A stretch of DNA of 64,000 nucleotides from Catenuloplanes niger (GCF_031458255.1 NZ_JAVDYC010000001.1:5837001-5901000), one strand, 5' to 3'. Counted from the stretch's first letter, positions 27,267 through 35,762 are shown. Notes: a model not told the origin generated them from the letters alone. Program-made: numbers and translations.

Positions 27267-27371
27267 GGGCTCGCGCGCCGCCGCGGCAGCGCTCCGGTGA
27301 TCCCGGAGGGCCCGCTGGCGTGTCGCAGAGGCACCGCCAGTCACGGGTGCGCCGTCGCGCGCCCCGAGCCC
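27267..27371 (+). promoter_or_regulatory. Structured 5' leader of a small gene
   Basis: gggctcg (27267-27273) pairs with cgagccc (27365-27371), and cgcgc (27274-27278) pairs with gcgcg (27357-27361), closing a junction. Inside are a ctccgg/ccggag hairpin (near 27292-27307) and a ctggcg/cgccag hairpin (near 27315-27340). The ggagg site at 27378 follows directly. This multi-helix layout resembles a regulatory RNA, but no class was recognised. Upstream, TAGCGT at 27183-27188 is a possible -10 box. Confidence 0.45.
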
Positions 27372-27391
27372 GACCATGGAGGACCGTCACC

Positions 27392-27553
27392 ATGACCATC
27401 ACCGCCACGCGTCCCGCTCCGGCGCCGGTCACCACCGCTTCCGTCTCGCCGTCCACCGCCGCGGTGGCCCAGTCGTCGCCGGTCCGGCCGGTCGACGATG
27501 CCCGGGAGCAGGCCCGCCGCGCGCTGCAGGTCTCGCTGGACGTGCGTCAATAG
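27392..27553 (+). CDS. Small hypothetical protein
   Basis: The protein has 53 residues: a Thr/Pro/Ala/Ser-rich first half (PAPAPVTTASVSPSTAAVAQ) and a short amphipathic helix (DDAREQARRALQVSLDVRQ) at the end. The ggagg site at 27378-27382 and the structured leader support translation. It lies 73 bases before a MATE exporter. It could be a leader peptide or a free small protein. Confidence 0.5.
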   Translation: MTITATRPAPAPVTTASVSPSTAAVAQSSPVRPVDDAREQARRALQVSLDVRQ

Positions 27554-27588
27554 AGCCACCCGAGGGTACGTGTAAGTAGCGCACCTTC

Positions 27589-27618
27589 TTGAAGTCCTTA
27601 CCCGACGTGTGTCACCAT
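27589..27618 (+). promoter_or_regulatory. Candidate promoter of the MATE exporter
   Basis: TTGAAG (27589-27594) and CACCAT (27613-27618) are 18 bases apart; the start codon is eight bases after the second box. Both boxes are only partial matches. Confidence 0.35.
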
Positions 27619-27626
27619 GCGCGGCG

Positions 27627-28946
27627 ATGAACAACTCCGTCGCCGCCGATCGGGTGCCGCTGCGCCGGATCGCCGCCCTCGCCCTGCCCGCGCTGGTGGT
27701 GCTGGCCGCCGAGCCGATCTACGTGCTGGTCGACACGGCCGTGGTCGGCCACCTCGGCCGGGTGCCGCTCGCCGCGCTCGGCATCGGCGGGACCGTCATG
27801 TCGTTCGCGGCCTGGCTCGGCACGGTCATGGCGTACGGCACCACCGGCCGGTCCGCCCGCCGCTACGGCGCGGGCGACCGTCGCGCCGCGGTCGAGGAGG
27901 GCGTCCAGGCGTCCTGGCTGGCGCTGCTCGGCGGCCTGGTCATCGTCGCGGTGGTGCAGGCGCTGGCGGGTCCGCTGGCCCGGGCACTGGCCGGCGGCCC
28001 CACCCCGGTCGCGCAGGCCGCCGAGGAGTGGTTGCGCATCGCGGTGCTCGGCGCGCCCGGTCTGATGCTGGTCGCGGCCGGCAACGGCTGGATGCGCGGC
28101 GTCCAGGAGACCCGGCGCCCGCTCGCGATCGTCGTGCTGGCGAACGTGGTCTCGGCCGTGCTCTGCCCGCTGCTGGTCTACCCCGCCGGGCTCGGCCTGC
28201 ACGGCTCCGCGATCGCGAACGTCATCGCGCAACTCGGCTCCGGCGCGCTCTTCGTGGCCGCGCTGCTGCGCGAGCGGGTGTCGCTGCGGCCGCATCCCAC
28301 GGACATCCTCGCCCAGCTCGTGGTCGGCCGCGACCTGCTGATCCGCGGTGCCGCGTTCCAGGCATGCTGGCTGTCCGCCACCGCGGTCGCGGCCCGCTAC
28401 GGCGACGCCGCGCTGGCCGCGCACCAGATCGCCATCCAGCTGTGGTTCTTCGCCGCGCTGGTGCTGGACGCGGTCGCGATCGCGGCGCAGTCACTGGTCG
28501 GCGCCGCGCTCGGGGCCGGCGACGAGCCCCAGGCGCGCCGGCTGGGCCGCCAGATCGGACTGATCGGGCTGGTGTCCGGCGTGGTCTTCGCGGTGTTCTT
28601 CGGCGCCGGCGCACGGGTGATCCCGGCGCTGTTCACGCCGGACGCCGCGGTGCGCGACCAGGCGCTGGTGGTGTGGCCGTGGTTCATCGCGCTGCTGCCG
28701 CTGGTGGGCGTGGTCTACGCGCTGGACGGCGTGATGATCGGCGCGGGCGACGTGGCCTTCATGCGCAACATGACCATCGTTGCCGCGCTGAGCGGTTTCC
28801 TGCCGGGCATCTGGGTGACCTACGTGCTGGACCTCGGGCTCGGCGGCGTGTGGTCCGGCCTCGCGCTGTTCACGCTGATCCGGCTGGTGGCGCTGTTACT
28901 GCGTGTGCGGTCATCGGCATGGTCCGTTGTCGGTGCCACTCGCTGA
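27627..28946 (+). CDS. MATE family (DinF-like) cation-coupled efflux transporter
   Basis: The protein has 439 residues and 12 membrane segments in two homologous halves. LRRIAALALPALVVLAAEPIY followed by VDTAVVGHLG is the MATE/DinF opening, and AHQIAIQLWFF begins the second half. It exports an unknown compound using an ion gradient. It sits between rbfA-nrnA and truB, an accessory insertion in an otherwise conserved gene order. ATG 27627 is preferred over the in-frame 27609 start on homology grounds. Confidence 0.9.
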   Translation: MNNSVAADRVPLRRIAALALPALVVLAAEPIYVLVDTAVVGHLGRVPLAALGIGGTVMSFAAWLGTVMAYGTTGRSARRYGAGDRRAAVEEGVQASWLALLGGLVIVAVVQALAGPLARALAGGPTPVAQAAEEWLRIAVLGAPGLMLVAAGNGWMRGVQETRRPLAIVVLANVVSAVLCPLLVYPAGLGLHGSAIANVIAQLGSGALFVAALLRERVSLRPHPTDILAQLVVGRDLLIRGAAFQACWLSATAVAARYGDAALAAHQIAIQLWFFAALVLDAVAIAAQSLVGAALGAGDEPQARRLGRQIGLIGLVSGVVFAVFFGAGARVIPALFTPDAAVRDQALVVWPWFIALLPLVGVVYALDGVMIGAGDVAFMRNMTIVAALSGFLPGIWVTYVLDLGLGGVWSGLALFTLIRLVALLLRVRSSAWSVVGATR

Positions 28947-29201
28947 TTCCCCGCGGTCGGCATTGCGTGACCTCTTTTGCATGTCCGTTTTTCGCTAATC
29001 GGCTCGCCGTTAATGGCGTTTCCGGCGATCTTCGTGACGATAGTATTCCCTGCTCAAGGCCGATATTGCGGCCCGGAGTCCGATGCTCGAACGGTCCCGA
29101 TAACTGATTCACGGCTCAGAAAGAGGGGTCGTCAAGGTGTGGTCCGGCTGTCAGAATCGACCTACTGAATCAGCGCAAGCCCTACCCTGGAGGAGGTCTT
29201 T

Positions 29202-29468
29202 ATGATCGATCACAAAGACACCCCGGTGGAATTCGACGACGAGGGCCGCTGGCCCGCCTGGGTGCCGCAGTGGATCCGGGACCTGCCGCACGTCTCCGCC
29301 GACGCGCAGGCCCGGCGGCAGGGGGTGGAGCCGCTGACCTCCGCGGCGGATCTTGCCGTCCCCGGCTTCTTCGAGTCGGACGAGGAGATGGAGGAGCTCA
29401 TCGCCGATCTCTACGAGTCCCGGGCCCGCGAGCTGCACTGCCTGCAACACCACCGTGAGATCGCGTGA
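29202..29468 (+). CDS. Antitoxin of a PIN-type toxin-antitoxin pair
   Basis: The protein has 88 residues and is strongly acidic, without a clear DNA-binding motif at the N-terminus. The C-terminal part (SDEEMEELIADLYESRAREL) is a likely amphipathic helix for toxin binding. A strong ggaggagg site precedes the ATG. The stop overlaps the toxin start by four bases, the usual arrangement for antitoxin followed by toxin. The toxin is frameshifted (next entry), so the antitoxin may be an orphan. Confidence 0.75.
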   Translation: MIDHKDTPVEFDDEGRWPAWVPQWIRDLPHVSADAQARRQGVEPLTSAADLAVPGFFESDEEMEELIADLYESRARELHCLQHHREIA

Positions 29469-29870
29469 TCAAGGTCGTCCTCGACACCGACGTCACGTCG
29501 CGCAGTTTCCAGCAACGTCTCGCACCGGCGCTCGAGGCGCGGCTCGCCCGCTGCCGCACGTTCATGGCCTTCGCGACGCTGGGCGAGCTCACCAGGTGGC
29601 AGACCTGCCGCCGCTGGGGAGCGCAGCGCCGGGCGAGACTGCGGGCCTGGCGGCGGAACATCACGGTGCTGGACTACGACGCGCACGTCGGGATCCTCTG
29701 GGGCGAGCTTCAGGCCAGGGGTGAGCTGCGTGGCGGGCCCCGGCCGGCGAACGACACCTGGATCGCCGCCTTGCTGCATCGCAGCCCGCCTTCCGCCGGC
29801 GATGTTCAACGCGCGGCACTTCGAGGAATTCGCGATCCACGACGGGCTGCGGCTCTTCGAGGTCGGGTGA
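29465..29870 (+). pseudogene. VapC-like PIN-domain toxin, broken by a one-base frameshift
   Basis: The first 102 codons encode a PIN domain: DTDVTS (catalytic Asp), FATLGELTRW (catalytic Glu), VGILWGELQARGEL and NDTWIAA. At 29771-29772 the run has one T too many. Removing it continues the frame as CCIAARLPPAMFNARHFEEF...GLRLFEVG with a stop at 29868-29870. That tail is exactly the expected VapC C-terminus, and the total would be about 134 residues. As written, the frame runs on into truB. Either the toxin is inactive or the base is an assembly error. It would be a site-specific RNase if intact. Confidence 0.85.
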
Positions 29871-29878
29871 GCGCGGCC

Positions 29879-29913
29879 GGCCCCGCTCTCGTTCGGAGGG
29901 GAGTGGCGGGGCC
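29879..29913 (+). terminator. Probable terminator after the toxin gene
   Basis: ggccccgc (29879-29886) pairs with gcggggcc (29906-29913), with an inner ctc/gag extension. It lies eight bases past the restored toxin stop. No T-run. GATAAT at 29929-29934 just after it is a possible -10 box for truB. Confidence 0.5.
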
Positions 29914-29972
29914 GCAGCCGCGGGCCGGGATAATCGGGCGTCCGGGGTTCGTGGTGAGACATGAGGTGGCGC

Positions 29973-30848
29973 GTGGACGGTCTGGTCGTGGTGGACAAGC
30001 CGGGGGGCATGACGTCGCACGACGTCGTGGCGCGGATGCGGCGGCTGGCGAGGACGCGCCGCGTCGGGCACGGCGGCACGCTGGACCCGATGGCCACCGG
30101 TGTGCTGGTGATCGGTGTGGGGCGCGGGACGAAGCTGCTCACCTACGTGACCGGCGCGACCAAGAGCTACGACGGCACGATCCGGCTGGGCCAGGCCACC
30201 GTGACGGACGACGCCGAGGGCGACGTGACCGCGAGCGTGCCGGCCGGGCATCTCGGTGACGACGAGATCCGAGCCGCGCTGGCGACGTTCGTGGGCCGGA
30301 TCGATCAGGTGCCGAGCTCGGTGAGCGCGATCAAGGTGAACGGCGAGCGCGCCTACAAGAAGGTCCGCGACGGCGAGGCGGTGACGCTCGCCGCCCGGCG
30401 GATCACGATCTCCCGGCTCGACGTGCACGAGATCCGCCGCGACGGCGACCTGGTCGACGTGGACGTGAGCGTCAGCTGCTCGTCCGGCACCTACATCCGG
30501 GCGATCGCCCGGGACCTCGGCGCGCGGCTGTCCGTCGGCGGGCACCTGACCGCGCTCCGGCGCACCGAGGTGGGCGGCTTCCCGCTGGCCGAGGCGTTGA
30601 CGCTGGAGCAGCTCGAGGAGCGCTCGCCGGACGTGGTGACGCTCCCGATGCCGGACGCGGCCCGCCGCTGCTTCCCGGTGCGCGAGGCCACCCCCGACGA
30701 GGCCCGCACGCTCTCCCACGGCGGCCCACTCGACCGCGCCGGCATCGACGGCCCCTACGCGGTCCTGAGCGCCGAGGGCACCCTGCTCGCCATCGTGAGC
30801 GAGCGCGACGGCAAGGCCCGCCCCGAGATCGTCCTCGCCCCGGCCTGA
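29973..30848 (+). CDS. truB: tRNA pseudouridine(55) synthase
   Basis: The protein has 291 residues. It makes pseudouridine 55 in the T-arm of tRNAs. DGLVVVDKPGGMTSHDVV opens the catalytic domain; the catalytic Asp is in GHGGTLDPMATGVL, and KSYDGTIRLG and SCSSGTYIRAIARDLG follow. The C-terminal 50 residues form the actinobacterial extension. GTG 29973 was chosen over ATG 29961 because the gaggtgg site fits it and the protein then starts as in relatives. Confidence 0.95.
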   Translation: MDGLVVVDKPGGMTSHDVVARMRRLARTRRVGHGGTLDPMATGVLVIGVGRGTKLLTYVTGATKSYDGTIRLGQATVTDDAEGDVTASVPAGHLGDDEIRAALATFVGRIDQVPSSVSAIKVNGERAYKKVRDGEAVTLAARRITISRLDVHEIRRDGDLVDVDVSVSCSSGTYIRAIARDLGARLSVGGHLTALRRTEVGGFPLAEALTLEQLEERSPDVVTLPMPDAARRCFPVREATPDEARTLSHGGPLDRAGIDGPYAVLSAEGTLLAIVSERDGKARPEIVLAPA

Positions 30849-30849
30849 C

Positions 30850-31060
30850 AGCTCGCGGTTCCCGCGGTGCGGCTCGCGGTTCCCGCGGTGCGGCTCGCGG
30901 TTCCCGCGGTGCGGCTCGCGGTTCCCGCGGTGCGGCTCGCGGTTCCCGCGGTGCGGCTCGCGGTTCCCGCGGTGCGGCTCGCGGTTCCCGCGGTGCGGCC
31001 CGCGGTTCCCGCGGTGCGGCCCGCAGCTCCCGTGGTGCTGCCCGCGGCTCCGGTGGCACG
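30850..31060 (+). repeat. 21-bp tandem repeat, eight good copies plus two degenerate
   Basis: The unit ggctcgcggttcccgcggtg plus c recurs in perfect register eight times from the truB stop to about 31018. Two drifting copies follow up to about 31060. Each unit contains the inverted repeat cgcgg-ttc-ccgcg. Because 21 is a multiple of three, all frames stay open, but no ribosome site or codon bias supports translation. It is a VNTR-like array at the 3' end of truB. Confidence 0.95.
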
Positions 31061-31128
31061 TGGCTCTCGCGGTGCGGCTCCGGCGGCGTGGCCGCGTGGT
31101 CTTTTTCCGGCCGCCCACCTGACGTGCA

Positions 31129-31196
31129 GGGAGGAGCGCCGGCGACGACCGGTGCCCGCGGGAGCACTGGGGACGCGACCACGCCGGAAGCGGGAA
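31129..31196 (+). repeat. Dispersed intergenic repeat, copy B
   Basis: A 68-base element. The first 38 bases match copy A (9794-9830). The whole length matches copy C (52571-52638) in reverse orientation, with the last 14 bases (gccggaagcgggaa) identical. Confidence 0.85.
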
Positions 31197-31276
31197 GAGA
31201 TGCTCTGTGATCCGGACTTTCCGGCCGCGCACCCGGCGCGAACCGCAACCGACGCCGGGGCCGAGGTGCCGTGGGG

Positions 31277-31666
31277 TTATCGGGGCAGGTGGCTCGCGAT
31301 GACGGTGACCAGGTCGGCGGCGGCGTAGGGCTTGTCGAGGAAGCCGTCGCAGCCGGCCTCGAGGGCGGCGGCGCGGTCGCTGGGCAGCACGCTCGCGGTG
31401 AGCGCGATGACCTTGGGTTTCTCGTCGACGGCGACGGCGGCGAGTTCGGTGGCCAGGTCGAGGCCGCTGCCGTCGGGCAGGTTCATGTCGAGCAGCACCA
31501 CGTCGACCTGATCCGGGTGCTGCAGCACGTCGCGGGCCGCGGCCAGGGTGCCGGCCTCGACCAGGCGGGCGTCCCGGACGCCGGGGTCGTCGGCGCGGGC
31601 CAGCACGGCCCGCACCAGCACGCGGTTGAGTTCCTCGTCCTCCACCAGCAGGATGCGCGCGGTCAT
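31277..31666 (-). CDS. Single-domain response regulator
   Basis: The protein has 129 residues, only a receiver domain. ILLVEDEELNR carries the acidic pair, Asp60 in LLDMNLPDG is the phosphorylation site, and the Lys is in FLDKPY. Without an output domain it would act like CheY/Spo0F, as a relay or by protein binding. The ATG overlaps the stop of the upstream hybrid kinase by four bases, so it is its cognate partner. Confidence 0.92.
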   Translation of the reverse strand: MTARILLVEDEELNRVLVRAVLARADDPGVRDARLVEAGTLAAARDVLQHPDQVDVVLLDMNLPDGSGLDLATELAAVAVDEKPKVIALTASVLPSDRAAALEAGCDGFLDKPYAAADLVTVIASHLPR

Positions 31667-34398
31667 CGGTCACCTCGTTCCACAGTCTCGATCTCGATCC
31701 GGCGGGCCGCGGCGGTGCCACTGGCCAGCGCGACCAGGTTGTCCCACTCGTCGGTGCCGTGGATGGCCCGGGCCAGCAGCTTGCCGCTCATCACCGGGTC
31801 ACCGGCGCCGGCCGTGGCGGTGGAGGCGAGCGCGACCACCGGCACGTCCGCGTTCGCCGGGTCGTTGTTGAACGCGGCCAGCAGCGAGAACCCGTCCAGG
31901 TCGGGCATGCGCAGGTCGCAGACGATCAGGTCGAAGTGCTGGTTGCGGCTCATCTCCAGGCCCTCCGCGCCGTCGGCGCAGGCGACCACCTCGGCACCGG
32001 CCGTGCGCAGGCTGGCCTCGACCGAGTGGCGGCTGTCCGCGTCGTCGTCGACGACCAGCACGGTCGGCTGTTCGGCCGGGCCGGTGTAGATGTGCCGGGC
32101 GAGCGAGCCGACCAGCTGATGGTCCGCGACCGGTTTGACCAGGAAGTCGGCCGCGCCCATCGCGATGCCGGCGTGCCGTTCGTCGACCACGGAGATGAAC
32201 AGCACCGGGATCGAGGCGAGCAGGGCGTCCTGTTTCAGTTCGCGGATCACGGCCCAGCCGTCGATGCCGGGCAGCACCACGTCGAGCAGGATCGCGTCCG
32301 GCGGGTTGACCCGGGCCGCGTTCAGGCCGGACTCGCCGCTGGTCGCCATCTCCACCCGGTAGCCGGCCTTGACCAGGTAGGTGCGGAGCAGTTCCGCGGA
32401 CCGCACGTCGTCCTCGATCAGCAGGATCCGGCCGCGCTCCCGGATCTGCGGCTCGACCACCACGGTGTCCGCCGGGGACGGGAGCTCGGCCGCGTCCGGC
32501 AGCGTGATCGTGAAGCGGCTGCCGACGCCGAGCGTGGACGTGACCGTGATGTCGCCGCCGTGCGCCTGGACCAGGCGGCGGGCGAGCGCCAGGCCCAGCC
32601 CGGTGCCGGCCTGGTGGTGGGTGCGGTCGCCGACCTGCTGGAACTCCTCGAAGACGCGCGGCAGGTCCTCCTCGGAGATGCCGATGCCGGTGTCGCCGAC
32701 CGCGAGCGCGACCATCGACCGCCCGTCGTCGGTGAACGTCTCGGCGTCGAGCGTGATGGTGCCGCCGTCCGGGGTGAACTTGATCGCGTTGGAGAGCAGG
32801 TTCTCCAGGATCTGCCGGAAGCGCAGCGCGTCGGCGCGCACGGTCAGCTCCGGCAGCCGCGACTCGACCGTGAGCGACTTCTTCTCGATGAGCGGGCGGA
32901 GGCCGGTGAGCAGTTCCCGTGCGGCGTTGTCCACGCGCAGCGGCGCCGGGTGCAGGTCGATGCGGCCGGCCTCGACCTTGGCCAGGTCCAGGATGTCGTT
33001 GATCAGCCCGAGCAGGTGGCGGCCGCTGTTGTGGATGTGGTCCACCCAGTCGGCGGGCACGCTGCGTCGGTCCTCGACCGGCTTCTCGCCCCGCATCAGG
33101 TCGCTGAACCCGATGATCGCGTTCAGCGGGGTACGCAGTTCGTGGCTCATGTTCGCCAGGAAGTCGCTCTTCGCCTGGCTGGCCTGGGTCAGTTTCTCCA
33201 CGGACGCGGCCAGTTCCGCGGTGAGCCGGCGCTGCTCGGTGAGCACGCCGCCGCGCTCGGCCAGCACGCCGGCGTGTCCGCCGAAGTCGGCCAGCAGCCG
33301 CAGGTCGTCCTCGCTGAACAGGCCGCGGAAGCGGTGGAACATCAGCACCGCGCCGGTCTCGGCCGGCGGGATGCGCAGGCGCAGCGTGGTCAGGTAGCCG
33401 CGTTCGCCCTGGCCGGCGTAGTGGGTGGCGAGCGTGGGCCGGGTGGTGCGGCGGAACCGGGAGACGGACGCGAGCGGCACCGGCTGCGGCGCGTTGACCA
33501 GCTCGTCCAGGTCGGTGTCGTCGAAGCCGGTCAGCGGCGCGTCGGCCTCGCCCGCGTACGCGGTCTGCTCCAGGTGCCCGTCGGGCTTGCGGACCAGCAC
33601 CGCGACCGCGTCCGCGGCGGACTCCTCGCGCATCATCTCGGCGTACCGCTGCCAGATCTGCGGGCCGGTCTCGGTCGCGGGCGCGTCCAGCAGCCGGACC
33701 GTGACGGACTGCAGCGCGGTCGCCGACCACATCCGGCGCAGCCAGGCCGGCGGCAGGAACGCGGCGGCGTACCCGATGCCGCAGGCGACGGCGAGCACCC
33801 GGGCCGCGACGCTGAACGGGGACGCGCCCGCCTCCGGCCCGGCCGGGAACAGTCCGGCGAGCCCCATCAGCACCACCACGCCGGCGAACGCGACGGTGGA
33901 ACCGGCCGCGATCGACAACCGGATCCGCGGCGAGCCGGTCCGCCGGCGCGCGGCCGAGGCCAGGTAGATGCCGGGCACCAGCTCGGCGATCGCGAAGAAC
34001 GTCATCGCGATGATCAGCAGGGTGGGGCGCATCGGCTCGCCGCTCCGCACGGTCAGCAGCCCGGCGCCGATGATCAGGGCGCCGGCCAGCGAGGCCGCGG
34101 TCAGCTCGCGGCGGACCGGCCGCAGGAGCGAGATCAACCGCATCGTGAGGTACGGCTGGAGCAGCAACACCGGCAGGAAGAGCGCGTTGACCCGGAGGCC
34201 GCCGACCGCGAGTGCCCCGTCGAGCACCCGGTTCAGCGCGTCGGCCAGGAAGATCACGGTGGGCGCCACGAAGATCAGCGCGACCGCGCGCTGCAGCGGG
34301 TCCGGGCGGCGGGCCAGGTGATAGAGCACGCGCAGGAAGAGCGCCGCGAAGATCAGTTCCGCCGCGATGACCACCATCTGATTACTCTCTATTTTCAT
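31663..34398 (-). CDS. Membrane hybrid histidine kinase with two receiver domains
   Basis: The protein has 911 residues. Residues 1-230 hold seven to eight membrane helices. A GAF-like region (about 240-395) follows. The HisKA phosphoacceptor is His419 in NMSHELRTPLN, with a HATPase domain after it (SNAIKFTPDG, GTGLGLALARRL). Two receivers close the protein (Asp706 in LLDVVLPGIDG, Asp828 in VCDLRMPDLDG). With the separate single-receiver gene, this gives a multi-step phosphorelay. ATG 34398 is preferred over GTG 34410 because the TACAGT -10 box would overlap the latter. Confidence 0.92.
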   Translation of the reverse strand: MKIESNQMVVIAAELIFAALFLRVLYHLARRPDPLQRAVALIFVAPTVIFLADALNRVLDGALAVGGLRVNALFLPVLLLQPYLTMRLISLLRPVRRELTAASLAGALIIGAGLLTVRSGEPMRPTLLIIAMTFFAIAELVPGIYLASAARRRTGSPRIRLSIAAGSTVAFAGVVVLMGLAGLFPAGPEAGASPFSVAARVLAVACGIGYAAAFLPPAWLRRMWSATALQSVTVRLLDAPATETGPQIWQRYAEMMREESAADAVAVLVRKPDGHLEQTAYAGEADAPLTGFDDTDLDELVNAPQPVPLASVSRFRRTTRPTLATHYAGQGERGYLTTLRLRIPPAETGAVLMFHRFRGLFSEDDLRLLADFGGHAGVLAERGGVLTEQRRLTAELAASVEKLTQASQAKSDFLANMSHELRTPLNAIIGFSDLMRGEKPVEDRRSVPADWVDHIHNSGRHLLGLINDILDLAKVEAGRIDLHPAPLRVDNAARELLTGLRPLIEKKSLTVESRLPELTVRADALRFRQILENLLSNAIKFTPDGGTITLDAETFTDDGRSMVALAVGDTGIGISEEDLPRVFEEFQQVGDRTHHQAGTGLGLALARRLVQAHGGDITVTSTLGVGSRFTITLPDAAELPSPADTVVVEPQIRERGRILLIEDDVRSAELLRTYLVKAGYRVEMATSGESGLNAARVNPPDAILLDVVLPGIDGWAVIRELKQDALLASIPVLFISVVDERHAGIAMGAADFLVKPVADHQLVGSLARHIYTGPAEQPTVLVVDDDADSRHSVEASLRTAGAEVVACADGAEGLEMSRNQHFDLIVCDLRMPDLDGFSLLAAFNNDPANADVPVVALASTATAGAGDPVMSGKLLARAIHGTDEWDNLVALASGTAAARRIEIETVERGDR

Positions 34399-34408
34399 CG
34401 CATTACGC

Positions 34409-34414
34409 ACTGTA
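34409..34414 (-). promoter_or_regulatory. -10 box TACAGT for the hybrid kinase
   Basis: Read on the minus strand, TACAGT ends 10 bases before ATG 34398. Transcription would begin just before the start codon. It faces the divergent gene at 34523. Confidence 0.5.
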
Positions 34415-34522
34415 GTTGGGCTCGGTGGCGGCGCCGGGCGTTTGGCGGCGAAGGGCCGGGGATCGCGGGCGCGACCGTACCCATGATGTCTTCATTGTGC
34501 AGTTATGTGATGGAATGGCGAG

Positions 34523-34798
34523 ATGGCAGATCCGCAGCCGACGCCCGGTCACCCGGAGCGCGAGGCCCCGGGTGGGCATCCCGCTCCAGGCCTCGCGGCC
34601 GAGGTCCGGCAAGGCACGCACGACCTGGCGAACCTGCTCGGCATCGCCGCCAACTACCTGCAGTTCCTCGAGGAGGATCTGGACGGGGTGGCCGGCGCGG
34701 ACGAGGCGCGCGGTCACCTCGAGCGGATCTCCGCGGCCGTCGACCGCGCGACCGAGGTCACCCGGCGGCTGGCCACGGCCGCGGTCACCCCCTCCTGA
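34523..34798 (+). CDS. Small protein resembling an isolated histidine-kinase dimerisation helix pair
   Basis: The protein has 91 residues. After a Pro-rich N-terminus, residues 27-48 (EVRQGTHDLANLLGIAANYL) look like the first helix of a HisKA/HWE-type phosphoacceptor domain, with His33 in the HDxxNLL pattern. A second helix (HLERISAAVDRATEVTRRLA) follows. There is no ATP-binding domain. It is divergent from the hybrid kinase, with 124 bases between starts. It could be a histidine phosphotransfer protein or a kinase inhibitor. TTATGT near 34503 is a possible -10 box. Confidence 0.6.
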   Translation: MADPQPTPGHPEREAPGGHPAPGLAAEVRQGTHDLANLLGIAANYLQFLEEDLDGVAGADEARGHLERISAAVDRATEVTRRLATAAVTPS

Positions 34799-34817
34799 CC
34801 GCACCGGCGCGCTTGCA

Positions 34818-34823
34818 TAGGCT
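34818..34823 (+). promoter_or_regulatory. -10 box TAGGCT of leaderless ribF
   Basis: TAGGCT ends six bases before ATG 34830. Confidence 0.65.
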
Positions 34824-34829
34824 TGCGCC

Positions 34830-35762
34830 ATGCAGCGGTGGCGGGGATACGACGCGGTTCCGGGCGGCTGGGGCCGATCGGTCGTGACGATCGGTGTCTT
34901 CGACGGCGTGCACCGCGGTCACCAGGCCACCATCGGCGACACCGTGAAGCGCGCCCGCGACCTGGGCGTCCGCTCGGTGGTCGTGACGTTCGACCCGCAC
35001 CCGTCCGAGGTGGTCCGGCCCGGCTCGCACCCGGCCGTGCTCACCGAGGCGGCCCGCAAGGCAGACCTGATCGAGGCGCTCGGCACGGACGCGCTCTGCG
35101 TGGTGCCGTTCACCAAGGACTTCTCCCGGCGGTCGCCCGAGGAGTTCGTGCACGAGGTGCTGGTCGAGCACCTGCACGCGGCGCAGGTCGTGGTCGGGGA
35201 GAACTTCCGCTTCGGGCACCGGGCGGCCGGCGACGTGGCGCTGCTGCGGCGACTCGGGCGCACGTTCGGCTTCGCGGTGGAGGACGCGCCGCTGATCTCG
35301 GCGGAGGAGGGCACGGTCTTCTCCTCCACGTACATCCGGGCCTGTGTGGACGCGGGCGACGTGGCCGCCGCGGCCCGCGCGCTCGGCCGTCCGCACCGGC
35401 TGGAGGGCGTGGTGGTCCGCGGTGACCAGCGGGGCCGTGAGCTGGGCTTCCCCACGGCCAACCTGCTGTCCGGGCGGTACGCGGCGATCCCGGCGGACGG
35501 CGTCTACGCGGGCTGGCTGGTCCGCCGCGACGAGCGGCTGATGGCGGCTGTCTCGATCGGCACCAACCCGACGTTCTCCGGCAGCGAACGGCGTGTCGAG
35601 GCTTACGCGCTCGACTTCACCGGCGACCTCTACGGCGAACGGCTGAGCCTGGACTTCGTGGCCCGGCTCCGGGAGACCCGCGCCTACCAGGGGATCGAGC
35701 CGCTGGTGGCGCAGATCACCGAGGACGTCGACCAGACCAGAGGGCTTCTGCGCGCCGGGTGA
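34830..35762 (+). CDS. ribF: Bifunctional riboflavin kinase / FAD synthetase
   Basis: The protein has 310 residues. The N-terminal FMN adenylyltransferase half shows [14 protein letters not shown] and [11 protein letters not shown], and ends with [13 protein letters not shown]. The C-terminal flavokinase half has [11 protein letters not shown] and [20 protein letters not shown]. It converts riboflavin to FMN and FAD. It follows truB in most actinobacteria; here the repeat array and the kinase locus are inserted between them. Confidence 0.95.
   Translation: MQRWRGYDAVPGGWGRSVVTIGVFDGVHRGHQATIGDTVKRARDLGVRSVVVTFDPHPSEVVRPGSHPAVLTEAARKADLIEALGTDALCVVPFTKDFSRRSPEEFVHEVLVEHLHAAQVVVGENFRFGHRAAGDVALLRRLGRTFGFAVEDAPLISAEEGTVFSSTYIRACVDAGDVAAAARALGRPHRLEGVVVRGDQRGRELGFPTANLLSGRYAAIPADGVYAGWLVRRDERLMAAVSIGTNPTFSGSERRVEAYALDFTGDLYGERLSLDFVARLRETRAYQGIEPLVAQITEDVDQTRGLLRAG

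Noticed and set aside
29465-30259. Continuous 264-codon frame through the PIN toxin into truB
   Set aside because: After codon 102 the product stops resembling anything, while the shifted frame restores the toxin C-terminus; the read-through runs into truB.
30850-31060. CRISPR-like array
   Set aside because: The repeats are directly adjacent with no unique spacers, and no cas genes are present.
30867-31328. Frame over the tandem repeats encoding RLAVPAV units
   Set aside because: All frames are open because the unit is 21 bp; there is no ribosome site, and it overlaps a dispersed repeat and the end of a response regulator gene.
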